DNA of 64,000 bases from Rhodopseudomonas palustris (lineage in GTDB: Bacteria; Pseudomonadota; Alphaproteobacteria; Rhizobiales; Xanthobacteraceae), in assembly GCA_016215605.1 (NCBI GenBank), contig JACRJB010000031.1:1-64000 (forward strand). The letters run 5' to 3'. The notes beneath the pieces are model-generated. The model was given only the letters and a program-made list of their open reading frames with translations, ran no database searches and was not told the origin of the DNA. Of the stretch, positions 17,529 through 26,858 are shown piece by piece. The first letter of the stretch is position 1. The number at the start of each line of letters is the position of its first letter. The position numbers and the translations under genes were made by a program.

Positions 17529-18791
17529 ATGCCGGCCCTAGCTCAAGCCACCCGGGCGCCCGTGACCGGTTCAGCCGCCGACGCCGGCATGTCGGCTTCT
17601 GCACTCGAGCGGATCGACGATCATCTGCAGCGGGTCTATGTCGGTCCGGGCAAGTACGCCGGCACCCAGACGCTGGTCTATCGCCGCGGCCGGATCGTCT
17701 ACCAGTCCTCGCTCGGCCATGCCGATCGCGAACGCCAGGTGCCGATCAAGGACGACACCATCTTCCGCATCTATTCGATGACCAAGCCGATCACCTCGGT
17801 CGCCTTGATGATGCTGTTCGAGGAAGGCCGCGTCCAGCTCGACGACCCGGTCGCGAAGTACATTCCGGAATGGGCCAATCTCGGCGTGTTTCAGGCCGGC
17901 ATCGCGCCGCTGTTCCTGACCAAGCCGCCGGTGCGGCCGATGCAGGTCGTCGACCTGCTGCGGCACACCTCGGGCCTCACCTACGGCTTCCAGAACCGCA
18001 CCAATGTCGACGCCGCCTATCGCGACAAGGGCATCGGCGCGTTCGAGAAGGCCGGCACGCTGGACTCCTGGATCGCCGACCTCGCCCGCATTCCGCTGGA
18101 GTTCTCGCCGGGCGAGGCCTGGAACTATTCGGTGTCCACCGACGTCGTCGGCTACATCGTCCAGAAGATCAGCGGCATGCCGTTCGAACAATTCGTCAAG
18201 CAGCGCATCCTCGATCCGCTCGGGATGTCCGACACCGATTTCCACGTCCCCGCGGCGAAGGCGCATCGCCTCGCGGCCTGCTATTCCGCCGACGGCAAGG
18301 GCGGCATGCAGCTGTCGGACGATCCGACGACGTCGAGCTTCCTCGCGCCGCCGGACCTGATCTCGGGGGGCGGCGGCCTGGTCTCGACCACCGCGGACTA
18401 TCTCACGTTCTGCCGTGCGCTCCTCAATGGCGGCGAGCTGGACGGTGTCCGCCTGCTCGGTCCGAAGACCTTGAAGCTGATGACCAGCAATCACCTGCCG
18501 GGCAATCGCGACCTCACCGAGCTGTCGCGTTCGATGTTCAGCGAGGCGACCAATGCCGGCATCGGCTTCGGCCTCGGCTTCGCGGTGAACATGAACCCGG
18601 CCTCGACGCTGCTGCCCGGCAGCGTCGGCGAATATTACTGGGGCGGCGCCGCCTCGACGGCGTTCTGGATCGATCCGGCCGAAGAGCTGATCACGATCTT
18701 CATGACGCAGCTATTGCCGTCGAGCGCCTACCCGATCCGGCGCGAGCTGCGCGCGCTGGTCTACGGCGCGATCACCGAGAGCAATCTCTAA
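17529..18791 (+). CDS. Serine hydrolase, class C beta-lactamase-like (EstB-type esterase)
   Basis: The 420-residue protein has the class-C/PBP-like nucleophile motif S83-M-T-K86 and the second-motif region WNYSVSTDVVGY. Other landmarks are RHTSGLTYGF and the C-terminal YYWGGAASTAFWIDP in place of KTG. This W-G-G variant is typical of EstB-like esterases and 1,4-butanediol diacrylate esterases rather than true beta-lactamases. No signal peptide is visible, so it is probably cytoplasmic. GGAG at 17519-17522 sets the ATG at 17529; an in-frame ATG 12 bases upstream is possible. It is divergent from the dioxygenase gene across a 261-base gap and nearly abuts the convergent membrane-protein gene. 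Confidence 0.85.
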   Translation: MPALAQATRAPVTGSAADAGMSASALERIDDHLQRVYVGPGKYAGTQTLVYRRGRIVYQSSLGHADRERQVPIKDDTIFRIYSMTKPITSVALMMLFEEGRVQLDDPVAKYIPEWANLGVFQAGIAPLFLTKPPVRPMQVVDLLRHTSGLTYGFQNRTNVDAAYRDKGIGAFEKAGTLDSWIADLARIPLEFSPGEAWNYSVSTDVVGYIVQKISGMPFEQFVKQRILDPLGMSDTDFHVPAAKAHRLAACYSADGKGGMQLSDDPTTSSFLAPPDLISGGGGLVSTTADYLTFCRALLNGGELDGVRLLGPKTLKLMTSNHLPGNRDLTELSRSMFSEATNAGIGFGLGFAVNMNPASTLLPGSVGEYYWGGAASTAFWIDPAEELITIFMTQLLPSSAYPIRRELRALVYGAITESNL

Positions 18792-18797
18792 GGCCGA

Positions 18798-20246
18798 TCA
18801 GTCGCCGTCGCGCACATGCACGACGGCGATGGCGTCGGCATGCAGCCGGTGCCAGCCGGCGCGGCGATCCATCAAGCCGACCGCCGGCGCCGTCGCGGGC
18901 AGCATCGTGGCGTCGATTGCGTAAGTATCGATGAAGCGATCGAGCGCCGCCGCGTCGCGCCCGGCGACGGCGCGGAACATGTCCATCACCATCGCCTCGC
19001 CGTACAATTCGGCGCGGCCGTCGATGAACACCGGCACATGGCGCGAGATCAGATAGCCGCCGAACTCGTAGGCATTGAGGATCCGCTTGGCGCCGGCGCG
19101 CTGCGCCGCCGCCAGCGCCTGCTCCGGAATCTGCGTGGCGACGAATTGGTAGTGCAGCCGCGGCGCGACGGCGACGGTTGCGGCGACGATCGCGAGCACG
19201 GCCCCCGCCGCCGCCCAGCCCGGCAGCCGGAACTCAAGCTGCGCGGCCCCTGACGCCGGACGTCGCAACGCAAGCTGCTCGGCCCATGGCCGTGCCAGCG
19301 CCAGCGGCACCAGCAATGCGAAGCTTTCGATGTTGCGGACATGCGCCAGCGCCATGTGCAGCAGCCCAAGCACAAGTAGCAGCCGCGGCCACGGCAGCGT
19401 CAGCCCGCGCCATAGCGCGACGCCGAGCAGCGCCAGCACGCTCGCCTCGAACGGGCCGAACCGGCTGAAATCCGCCGGCACCCATTCGCCGACCGTCGTC
19501 AGCACTTCGCCGAGGCTGAGGATCTTGCCGGCGGCGATCAGCGTGTTCCAGCCATAGGGCGTGGCGCAGCACGCCGCGAGCGCCGCCGTGCCGAACACGC
19601 CCCAGCGCAATGCCAGTCGCAGACGCTGCGCCGGCGCCGCCTGCCGCAACGCCTCAAGCGCGGCGGGGCCGATCAGCACCAGGCCGAGCCCGAAACTGCC
19701 GTGCAGATTCGCCCACAGCGCCATCACAATCAGCAGCGGCCAGGGCGGCGCGGCCTTGCGATCGGCGGCATCGATCAGGCCGATGAACCAGCCGACCATC
19801 AAGGGCCACGCCAGCACGTGCGGCCGCGCCAGGATATGCGGCACCGTCAGCGTCACCACCAGCATCGCCAGCGCCGTCGTCAGCAGCGCCGACGCATGGC
19901 GTTCCAGATACGCGGCGAACAGCGCGACAGCGGCCGCCGTCGCCAGCGCCGTGACGATCACCGGCCCAGCCCACCCAGCCCGCATCGCCAGCGCGAAGAT
20001 CACCTGCGAAAGCCACGACGACGACATCCACGGCTCGCCGGCCTTGGTGAACGAGAACAGATCGGCGGTCGGCACGGCGCCGTGCGCGAGAATCCAGCGC
20101 CCGGTCTCGATCTGCCAGAAGCTGTCGGAATCCTGCAGGAAGGAGTCGCCGATCGCGAGCAGATAGACCAGCGCGCCGCTGCCGATCAGCAGCGGCAGCA
20201 CGCCGCCCTTGAAACCGGCGGTCTCGGACGACTGAATCGCCTGCAT
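18798..20246 (-). CDS. Polytopic inner-membrane protein, glycosyltransferase-like
   Basis: The 482-residue protein has about ten to twelve hydrophobic helices. The first periplasmic loop has the pattern DSDSFWQIETGRWILAHG and a later loop contains HGSFGLG, an arrangement like GT39/PMT-type lipid-linked sugar transferases. A soluble C-terminal part includes RILNAYEFGGYLI and VFIDGRAELYGE, a signature of a group of uncharacterised bacterial membrane proteins. No transferase activity is established for that group. ATG 20246 is used; a GTG six bases upstream is also possible. It sits convergent with the esterase gene (6 bases between stops) and just downstream of the acyl-CoA block. Confidence 0.7.
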   Translation of the reverse strand: MQAIQSSETAGFKGGVLPLLIGSGALVYLLAIGDSFLQDSDSFWQIETGRWILAHGAVPTADLFSFTKAGEPWMSSSWLSQVIFALAMRAGWAGPVIVTALATAAAVALFAAYLERHASALLTTALAMLVVTLTVPHILARPHVLAWPLMVGWFIGLIDAADRKAAPPWPLLIVMALWANLHGSFGLGLVLIGPAALEALRQAAPAQRLRLALRWGVFGTAALAACCATPYGWNTLIAAGKILSLGEVLTTVGEWVPADFSRFGPFEASVLALLGVALWRGLTLPWPRLLLVLGLLHMALAHVRNIESFALLVPLALARPWAEQLALRRPASGAAQLEFRLPGWAAAGAVLAIVAATVAVAPRLHYQFVATQIPEQALAAAQRAGAKRILNAYEFGGYLISRHVPVFIDGRAELYGEAMVMDMFRAVAGRDAAALDRFIDTYAIDATMLPATAPAVGLMDRRAGWHRLHADAIAVVHVRDGD

Positions 20247-20345
20247 GGTCACGACACAACTCGCGCAATCGGAGGATCGCCCGATTACGCCATGCCCGGC
20301 GATAATGTCCGGTTAACCGGCCGTTGACGAATGGCCGTGGCGCGA

Positions 20346-21887
20346 TCAAATCTTGCGGTCGCGGCCCTGCCAGAACGGATCGCGGACCGCGCGGCGCAGC
20401 AGCTTGCCGACCGGGCTCTTCGGCACCTCGTCGATGAAGCGGACCTGCTTGGGCACCTTGTAGCTCGCCACCCGCTCGCGCGCGAAGGCGATCAGTTCGG
20501 GCTCTTCGGCGCTGGCGTCCTTGCGCAGCGCCACGAAGGCGGCGACGCTCTCGCCCCATTTGTCGTCGGGCAGCCCGACCACCACGACTTCGCGCACCGC
20601 CGGATGCGCGGCGAGCGCGTCCTCGACCTCGCGCGGATAGACGTTGTAGCCGCCGGTGACGATCATGTCGGAGGTGCGATCGACCAGATACAGATAGCCG
20701 TCGGCGTCGAACCGGCCGACGTCGCGGGTGCGCAGCCAGCCGCCCGGCAGGAACATCTGCGCGTTCAGCTCGGGCGCGTTGTAGTAGCCCTTCATCGCGA
20801 ACGGCGTGCGCAGCGCGATCTCGCCGGCCTCGCCGGGCGCGACCTCGTCGCCCTCCTCGTTGACCAGCTTGATCTCGCAATCGATCGAGGGCCGGCCGCA
20901 GGAGGCGAGCCGCTGCTCGGCGTTCGGCCCGACATGATCCGCTTGCGTCAGATGCGTGATGAAGATCGGCGCTTCGGACTGGCCGTAATATTGCGCGAAG
21001 CGCGGCCCCCACAGCTTCAGCGCCCGCTGCATCGTCGGCCGCGGCATCGGCGACGCGCCGTAGATGATGCTCTTCACCGAACTGAAATCCGCCTGCTCGA
21101 TGCCGGGATGATCGAGCAGCATGCCGATCATGGTCGGCACCAGATTGAGTGCGGACGGCTTCCAGCGCTCGACCGCGTCGAGATAGCTCGCCGGCGTGAA
21201 GCCCGGCAGCACTGCGGCGACGCCGCCGCGCAGCCAGTACGGCACGATGAAGCAGCCGGAGGCGTGGATCATCGAGGCGGCGTGCAGCATCACGTCGCCC
21301 TCGCCGATCTCCATGTTGATCAGCACGTTGGTGGCCATCGCCGCCCAGCTCGCCTGGGTGTGCTCGACAGCCTTGAGCTTGCCGGTGGTGCCGGACGTGA
21401 AGATGGTGATGACCACGTCGTCCGGCTCCGCCACGCGTGTCGGCGGCGTCTCCGCCTGCGCCTGCGCGAGCTGCAGCAGGTCGCCGGGATCGGCGGCGTT
21501 GCCGATGCTGATCAGCTTCAGGCCCGGCATCGCTTGCGCGAGTTCGCGGGCCCGCTCGGTGAGATCGGTGCCGTGGATCAGCATGCCGACGCCGGCGCCG
21601 TCCAGCATCTGCTGCTGCTCGACCATCGACAGCCGCGAATTCAGCGGCACCCGCGACAGCCGCGACTTCACGAACCCGAAATCGATCGGCAGCGTGTAGA
21701 TCGAATTGTTGAGCAGCATCCCGACCCGGCTGCCGACCTCGAGCTTGAAGGTGTCGATGAAGACGTTGGCGATTCGGCTCGACAGCAGGTCGATCTCGGT
21801 GAATGTCAGTGTCTGATCGCCGAACATCACCGCCGTCTTAGGCCCGTGATAGATCGCCCCGCGCCGGATCATCTCGCTCGCCAGCAT
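20346..21887 (-). CDS. AMP-forming acyl-CoA synthetase (class I adenylate-forming)
   Basis: The 513-residue ligase carries the P-loop ITIFTSGTTGKLKAVEHTQ, the A5-like motif YYGQSEAP, the hinge and ATP region YLYLVDRTSDMIVTGGYNVYPREVE, and the terminal catalytic Lys in PVGKLLRRAVRD. It should activate a carboxylic acid to its CoA thioester in two steps through an acyl-AMP. GAGG lies nine bases before the ATG. It is the last gene of a minus-strand acyl-CoA catabolic block and is separated from the hydratase gene by palindromic repeats. Chain-length preference cannot be read from the sequence. Confidence 0.9.
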   Translation of the reverse strand: MLASEMIRRGAIYHGPKTAVMFGDQTLTFTEIDLLSSRIANVFIDTFKLEVGSRVGMLLNNSIYTLPIDFGFVKSRLSRVPLNSRLSMVEQQQMLDGAGVGMLIHGTDLTERARELAQAMPGLKLISIGNAADPGDLLQLAQAQAETPPTRVAEPDDVVITIFTSGTTGKLKAVEHTQASWAAMATNVLINMEIGEGDVMLHAASMIHASGCFIVPYWLRGGVAAVLPGFTPASYLDAVERWKPSALNLVPTMIGMLLDHPGIEQADFSSVKSIIYGASPMPRPTMQRALKLWGPRFAQYYGQSEAPIFITHLTQADHVGPNAEQRLASCGRPSIDCEIKLVNEEGDEVAPGEAGEIALRTPFAMKGYYNAPELNAQMFLPGGWLRTRDVGRFDADGYLYLVDRTSDMIVTGGYNVYPREVEDALAAHPAVREVVVVGLPDDKWGESVAAFVALRKDASAEEPELIAFARERVASYKVPKQVRFIDEVPKSPVGKLLRRAVRDPFWQGRDRKI

Positions 21888-21958
21888 CGCCGGTTCCTCG
21901 CTCGATCGCGCCCGCCGCTTGGCGCGGCGTGGCTGATTGACTATCGCCCCATCAACTC

Positions 21959-22103
21959 GTCATTCCGGGGCGCGCGCAGCGCGAGCCCGGAATCCATAAA
22001 CCCTGCGCTCTCGTCGGACGGCGGCGTCACCACCGCCATGCACCAGCGCCCCCGCCGGGAGTATGGATTCCGGGTTCGCCGCTTCGCGGCGCCCCGGAAT
22101 GAC
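21959..22103. repeat. Palindromic repeat class A, inverted pair
   Basis: Two copies face each other. The first (21959-21998) starts GTCATTCCGGGGCGCGCG. The second (22063-22103) is its inverse and ends GGCGCCCCGGAATGAC. Each copy is itself a small hairpin. The same unit recurs at 26.6, 28.5 and 34.0 kb. Confidence 0.85.
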
Positions 22104-22129
22104 AAACGAGAGGCTGTCCCCAGCGACAA

Positions 22130-22909
22130 TTACTTCCCCGGCCACACCGGCTTCCGCTTCTCCGCGAATGCCTTCAGCCCTTCCTTCGCATCCTCGGTCA
22201 TCGCCAGCAGCGCGATCTGGCTTTCGGTGTAGGCGATGCTCTGGTCGAACGACATCGCGGCGATCGCGCGCATCGCGTATTTGCCGCGGCGGATCGCGGT
22301 CGGCGACTTGTCGGTCAGCCGCTTCACCAGCCACTCGACCTTGGCGTCGAGTTCGGCGCCCGGCACCACGTAGTTCAGCAATCCGGCGTCGCGCGCCGTC
22401 GCCGCGTCAAAGGGCTCGCCGGTCAGCGCCCATTCGTTGATCAGCCGGCGCGGCGCGATATCCTGCAGCAGCGCCATCACCTGCATCGGGAACACGCCGA
22501 CCTTGACTTCCGGCAAGCCGAACTGGACGTGATCGGCGGCGACCGCCATGTCGGTCATGCACAGCAGCCCCATCCCGCCGGCCATGCAAGTGCCGTTGAC
22601 GCGGGCGATCGACGGCTTGGTGGCGTTCTGGGCCAGCCGCAGCAGATCGGCGTAGTCGACATTCGGCTTGGAGAAATCGAACGAGAACGCCGCGCCTGTC
22701 GATTGCAGATCGGCGCCGGCGCAGAACGCCTTGTCGCCCGTGCCGGTCAGCACGATGACGCGCACCGACGGATCGTCGTGCGCCTGCTTCCAGCCACGTG
22801 TGATGCCCTCGACCACACCGGCATTGATGGCGTTGCGCTTGTCGGGACGGTTGATGGTGATCCACAGCGCCTGGTCGCGCTTGTCGATGATCACGGCGTC
22901 ATTGCTCAT
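22130..22909 (-). CDS. Enoyl-CoA hydratase/isomerase family, LiuC/AtuE-like
   Basis: The 259-residue crotonase has the CoA-binding oxyanion loop GDKAFCAGADL and the second loop CMAGGMGLLCMTDMA. By motif alignment the first catalytic Glu of classical enoyl-CoA hydratase (GGGCE) is replaced by Leu, while the second (FGLPEVKVG) is kept. The same change occurs in methylglutaconyl-CoA hydratases of the LiuC/AtuE group. With the adjacent biotin-dependent carboxylase genes, a role hydrating a 3-methylglutaconyl-type CoA ester is plausible but unproven. The ATG at 22909 follows AGAGGACAG at a usable distance. A class B repeat lies immediately upstream, so longer frames through it are spurious. Confidence 0.85.
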   Translation of the reverse strand: MSNDAVIIDKRDQALWITINRPDKRNAINAGVVEGITRGWKQAHDDPSVRVIVLTGTGDKAFCAGADLQSTGAAFSFDFSKPNVDYADLLRLAQNATKPSIARVNGTCMAGGMGLLCMTDMAVAADHVQFGLPEVKVGVFPMQVMALLQDIAPRRLINEWALTGEPFDAATARDAGLLNYVVPGAELDAKVEWLVKRLTDKSPTAIRRGKYAMRAIAAMSFDQSIAYTESQIALLAMTEDAKEGLKAFAEKRKPVWPGK

Positions 22910-22930
22910 GGTCGATCTGTCCTCTGGTCT

Positions 22931-23013
22931 CGTCATTGCGAGGAGCGAAGCGACGAAGCAATCCAGCCCAGCGCACGGAGCTTCTGGATTGCTTCGCTTC
23001 GCTCGCAATGACG
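22931..23013. repeat. Palindromic repeat class B, inverted pair
   Basis: The left arm (22931-22966) begins CGTCATTGCGAGGAGCGAAG and the right arm (22984-23013) is its inverse, ending CGCTCGCAATGACG. The pair could fold as one long hairpin between the carboxylase alpha gene and the hydratase gene. This unit is distinct in sequence from class A. Confidence 0.85.
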
Positions 23014-23035
23014 GGGCAAATGTTCATCCGTGCTG

Positions 23036-25015
23036 CTACGAAGCCTCGATCTCGGCGACGATGCGGCCGGTGGTCACCTGCTCGCCCTCGGCGACATCGA
23101 TCGCGATGATGCCCGAGGCCGGCGCCAGATGCACGTGCTCCATCTTCATCGCTTCCAGCGTCAGCACCGGCTGGCCGGCGGCCACCGTGTCACCCGACTT
23201 GACCAGCACGGCGACGACGCGGCCGTTGAGCGCCGCGCGCAGCTTGCCGTCACCGCCGGCGGCTGCGGCGCGCTGCGGCGCCGCGCGGGTCAGATCGACC
23301 ACGGTGTTGCCGACGCCGAGCCGTTGCACGAACAGCCGGTCGCCATCCCGATGATACACCGCGGATTCGCTGAAGTCGCCGCCCTGAAACCGGATGCTGT
23401 CACCGCTGAGGTGTTCGATCGTGAACGAGGTCGTGCGGCCGTCATGGCTGGCACGGTAGCTGCCGTCCCGCTCGCGGACCACCTCGCAGCTCTGCGCACT
23501 GCCGTCGAGCTCGAACCGCAGCAGGGTCGGAAACACCGCGGCGAGCGAGCGGCCCGGCCGATGCGGCGGGGCATAAGGATCGGTGACGTAGAGCAGCACC
23601 GCCGCGACCGCGGCCGCAGGCACCGCGTCGTCCGGCAGCGCGCGCGTCAGCGCGTCGCGGTTCTGCGCGATGAACGCCGTGGTCGCCTCGCCGCGCGCGA
23701 ACGCCTCGTGGCGCAGACAGGCGGCGAGGAAGCCGCGATTGGTGGTGACGCCGAAGGCGAAGGTGGTATCGAGGCCGTGGATCAGCTTGCGCCGTGCCTC
23801 GTCGCGGCTGGCGCCGACCGCGATGATCTTGGCGATCATCGAGTCGTAGTACGGCGGAATTTCCGAGCCGGACTGCAGCGCGTGCTCGACCCGCAATTCG
23901 CCCGGCATCCGCCACAGCGCCATCTTGCCGGATTGCGGCATGAAGTCCTTGTCGGCGTCTTCCGAGCACAGCCGTACCTCGATGGCGTGCCCCGTGAAGG
24001 TCACGTCGTCCTGGCGCAGCGGCAACGGCTCGCCCGCGGCGATGCGTAGTTGCAGCTCGACCAGATCGAGCCCGGTGATCGCCTCGGTCACCGGATGCTC
24101 GACCTGCAGCCGGGTGTTCATTTCCATGAAGTAGAACTGCCCCTGCGCGTCGAGCAGGAATTCGAGCGTGCCGGCGCCTTCGTAGCCGATCGCCTTCACG
24201 GCGTTGACCGCGACCGTGCCCATCTGCTCGCGCAGCGCTTCGGAGACCGCCGGCGACGGCGCCTCCTCGATCAGCTTCTGATGCCGGCGCTGCACCGAGC
24301 AGTCGCGCTCGCCGAGATGGATGGCGTGGCCGTAGCGATCGCCGAACACCTGAATCTCGATGTGGCGCGGATCGACGATGGCGCGCTCCAGGATCACGGT
24401 CGGATCGCCGAACGCGCTCTGCGCTTCGGAGCGCGCGCTGCGCAGCGCGTCCGGCAGCGCGTCGGACTCCTTCACCAGCCGCATGCCGCGGCCGCCGCCG
24501 CCCGCCACCGCCTTGATCATCACCGGAAAGCCGATCTTGCCGGCCTCCGCGATCATCGCCGCGTCGCTCTGATCGGCGCCCTGATAGCCCGGCACGCACG
24601 GCACGCCGGCCTTCAGCATGATCTCCTTGGCGCCGGCCTTGTTGCCCATCGCGGCGATCGACTCGGCCGACGGGCCGATGAACACCAGCCCGGCATCGCG
24701 GCAGGCCGCGGCGAAATCCTCGTTCTCGGCGAGGAAGCCGTAGCCGGGATGCACCGCGTCGGCGCCGGCGATCTTCGCGGCTTCGATCAGCACCGGAATG
24801 TTGAGGTAGGATTGCGACGGCTGCGCGCCGCCGATCGCCACCGCCTCGTCGGCCTCGCGGACATGAGCAGCGTCGGCGTCGGCGGTCGAATACACCGCGA
24901 CCACGCCGTAGCCCATGCGTCGCGCGGTGCGCATCACGCGCAGCGCGATCTCGCCACGGTTGGCGATCAGGATTTTCGAATAGGGAGTGAGCTTCAACAT
25001 GCGCGTCGCATTCAT
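23036..25015 (-). CDS. Acyl-CoA carboxylase alpha subunit (biotin carboxylase + BCCP), MCC/GCC type
   Basis: The 659-residue protein combines a biotin carboxylase with a carrier domain. The carboxylase part has KILIANRGEIALRVMRTARR at the N-terminus, the ATP-grasp loop AGGGGRGM, and EMNTRLQVEHPVTE. A linker of about 150 residues leads to a biotinyl carrier domain whose EAMKMEH motif has the biotinylated Lys. Length and order match the alpha subunit of methylcrotonyl- or geranyl-CoA carboxylase. It would carboxylate biotin with bicarbonate and ATP. The ATG at 25015 overlaps the stop of the carboxyltransferase gene by four bases (ATGA), implying coupled translation. A second ATG at 25000 is possible. 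Confidence 0.92.
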   Translation of the reverse strand: MNATRMLKLTPYSKILIANRGEIALRVMRTARRMGYGVVAVYSTADADAAHVREADEAVAIGGAQPSQSYLNIPVLIEAAKIAGADAVHPGYGFLAENEDFAAACRDAGLVFIGPSAESIAAMGNKAGAKEIMLKAGVPCVPGYQGADQSDAAMIAEAGKIGFPVMIKAVAGGGGRGMRLVKESDALPDALRSARSEAQSAFGDPTVILERAIVDPRHIEIQVFGDRYGHAIHLGERDCSVQRRHQKLIEEAPSPAVSEALREQMGTVAVNAVKAIGYEGAGTLEFLLDAQGQFYFMEMNTRLQVEHPVTEAITGLDLVELQLRIAAGEPLPLRQDDVTFTGHAIEVRLCSEDADKDFMPQSGKMALWRMPGELRVEHALQSGSEIPPYYDSMIAKIIAVGASRDEARRKLIHGLDTTFAFGVTTNRGFLAACLRHEAFARGEATTAFIAQNRDALTRALPDDAVPAAAVAAVLLYVTDPYAPPHRPGRSLAAVFPTLLRFELDGSAQSCEVVRERDGSYRASHDGRTTSFTIEHLSGDSIRFQGGDFSESAVYHRDGDRLFVQRLGVGNTVVDLTRAAPQRAAAAGGDGKLRAALNGRVVAVLVKSGDTVAAGQPVLTLEAMKMEHVHLAPASGIIAIDVAEGEQVTTGRIVAEIEAS

Positions 25016-26634
25016 GCCCGGGACACCGCGAATTGCATGCGCTGAGGTTCGCGCGCCTCGCTTTCGCGGCAGATCGCCAGCACCTCCGCCAGCACCGCGC
25101 GGGTGTCGCGCGGGTCGATCACGCCGTCGTCGAGCATCCGAGCCGAGGTCGCGAACACGTCCATCTGGCCGTTGAACACCGCGGTGATCCCCGCCTTCAT
25201 CTGGTCGAGCTTCTCGCGATCGACCGGCACGCCTTTGCGCGCCGCGCCGGCCTCGGCGACGATCGCCATCGTCTCCGCCGCCTGCTCGCCGCCCATCACC
25301 GCCGTCTTGGCGTTCGGCCAGGAGAAGCAGAACCGCGGATGGAAGCCGCGGCCGCACATGCCGTAATTGCCGGCGCCGAACGAGGCGCCGCAATAGATCG
25401 TGATCTGCGGCACCGACGCCGAGGTCACCGCCTGGATCATTTTCGAGCCGTGCTTGATCATGCCGGCTTCCTCATAGGCCTTGCCGACGATGTAGCCGGT
25501 GGTGTTGTTGAGATACAGGATCGGCGTGCGCGACTGGCAGCACGCCTGGATGAAGTGCGTCGCCTTGTTGGCGCCGGCCGGATCGAGCGGGCCGTTGTTG
25601 GTGATGATGCCGATCGGCTGGCCGACGATCTTGGCATGGCCGACCACCGTGGCCGGCCCGTAATTCGGCGACATTTCGGTGAAGTCGGAATCGTCGACGA
25701 TCCGCGCGATCACCTGCCGCATGTCGACCGGCCGCTTGTGATCCATCGGCATGATGCCGAGCAGTTCTTCCGGATCGTGCACCGGCGGATGATAGCTCGA
25801 AGGATCCGGTCCCGGCCCGGAGCGATCCCACGGCAGGCCGGCCATGATGTCCCGCGCGATCCGCAGCGCATCGCGGTCGTCTTCGGCGAGATAATCGCCG
25901 AGCCCGGAGACCGAGGTGTGCATCTCGGCGCCGCCGAGTTCTTCTTCGGTGGCGATCTCGCCGGTGGCGGCTTTCAGCAGCGGCGGCCCGGCGAGAAACG
26001 CCCGCGTCCGCCCGCGCACCATCACGATGTAGTCGGACAGGCCGGTCTGATATGCGCCGCCCGCCGTGGACGAGCCGTGCGTCACCGTCACTACCGGCAG
26101 GCCGGCGGCGGACAGCCGCGCCAGGTTGCGAAAGATGTTGCCGCCGCGGACGAAGTCCTCGACACGGTAACGCAGCAGATTGGCGCCGGCGCTTTCGACC
26201 AGCTGGACGAACGGCAGCTTGTTCTCCAGCGCCAATTCCTGAATCCGCAGCGTCTTGTCGAGGCCGAACGGCTGCAGCGCGCCGGCGTCGATGCCGGAAT
26301 CGTTGGCGCTGATCATGCAGCGGATGCCGGCGACGTAGCCGATGCCGCCGATCACGCCGCCGCCCGGCGTGCTCTTCTCGGCGTTGGCGGTGTCGAACAT
26401 GTAGCCGGCGAGCGTCGACAGTTCGATGAACGGCGCACCCGGATCCAGCACCAGCGCGACGCGCTCGCGCGGCAGCAATTGCCCGCGCTTGTGGAAGCGT
26501 TCGGCGGAGGCGGCGGAGGCGGTGCGCGCCCGGCTCTCCAGCATCCGCATCCGCTCGATCAGCGCCAGCATGCCGTCGCGGTTCGCCCTGAAGCCTTCGC
26601 TGCCCGGCGCGACGGTGGATTCGATCAGTGCCAT
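25012..26634 (-). CDS. Acyl-CoA carboxylase beta subunit (carboxyltransferase), MCC/GCC type
   Basis: The 540-residue carboxyltransferase has both crotonase-like halves. The N-terminal part has LLPRERVALVLDPGAPFIELS and HGSSTAGGAYQTGLSDY. The C-terminal part has GPATVVGHAKIVGQPIGII, FGAGNYGMCGRGFHPRF and MGGEQAAETMA. This is the form of methylcrotonyl- and geranyl-CoA carboxylase beta subunits (about 535-540 residues). It transfers the carboxyl group from biotin to the gamma carbon of a branched enoyl-CoA. The exact substrate is uncertain. AAAGGAA precedes the ATG, and a class A repeat starts immediately upstream of that ribosome-binding site. It is translationally coupled to the alpha subunit gene. 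Confidence 0.92.
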   Translation of the reverse strand: MALIESTVAPGSEGFRANRDGMLALIERMRMLESRARTASAASAERFHKRGQLLPRERVALVLDPGAPFIELSTLAGYMFDTANAEKSTPGGGVIGGIGYVAGIRCMISANDSGIDAGALQPFGLDKTLRIQELALENKLPFVQLVESAGANLLRYRVEDFVRGGNIFRNLARLSAAGLPVVTVTHGSSTAGGAYQTGLSDYIVMVRGRTRAFLAGPPLLKAATGEIATEEELGGAEMHTSVSGLGDYLAEDDRDALRIARDIMAGLPWDRSGPGPDPSSYHPPVHDPEELLGIMPMDHKRPVDMRQVIARIVDDSDFTEMSPNYGPATVVGHAKIVGQPIGIITNNGPLDPAGANKATHFIQACCQSRTPILYLNNTTGYIVGKAYEEAGMIKHGSKMIQAVTSASVPQITIYCGASFGAGNYGMCGRGFHPRFCFSWPNAKTAVMGGEQAAETMAIVAEAGAARKGVPVDREKLDQMKAGITAVFNGQMDVFATSARMLDDGVIDPRDTRAVLAEVLAICRESEAREPQRMQFAVSRA

Positions 26635-26646
26635 GTCGGTTCCTTT

Positions 26647-26844
26647 GTCATTCCGGGCGGCTTCTCACCGGCTCGGAATCTCTCGCCTCTCGCTCGTCAT
26701 TCCGGGGCGCGACCGCAGGTCGCGAACCCGGAATCTCTTTTCGGTTCGTCATTCCGGGGCGCGCGCAGCGCGAACCCGGAATCCCGAGGTGCTCTGAACC
26801 TCTGGATTCCGGGTCTGCGCGCCTTGGCGCGCATCCCGGAATGA
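26647..26844. repeat. Palindromic repeat class A, four-copy cluster
   Basis: Three direct copies (about 26648-26680, degenerate; 26696-26734; 26748-26783) and one inverted copy (about 26803-26844) share the GTCATTCCGGGGCGCG...CGAACCCGGAATC unit. They fill nearly the whole gap between the second acyl-CoA ligase gene and the carboxyltransferase gene. Confidence 0.85.
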
Positions 26845-26858
26845 CGACCCCGGGTCCA

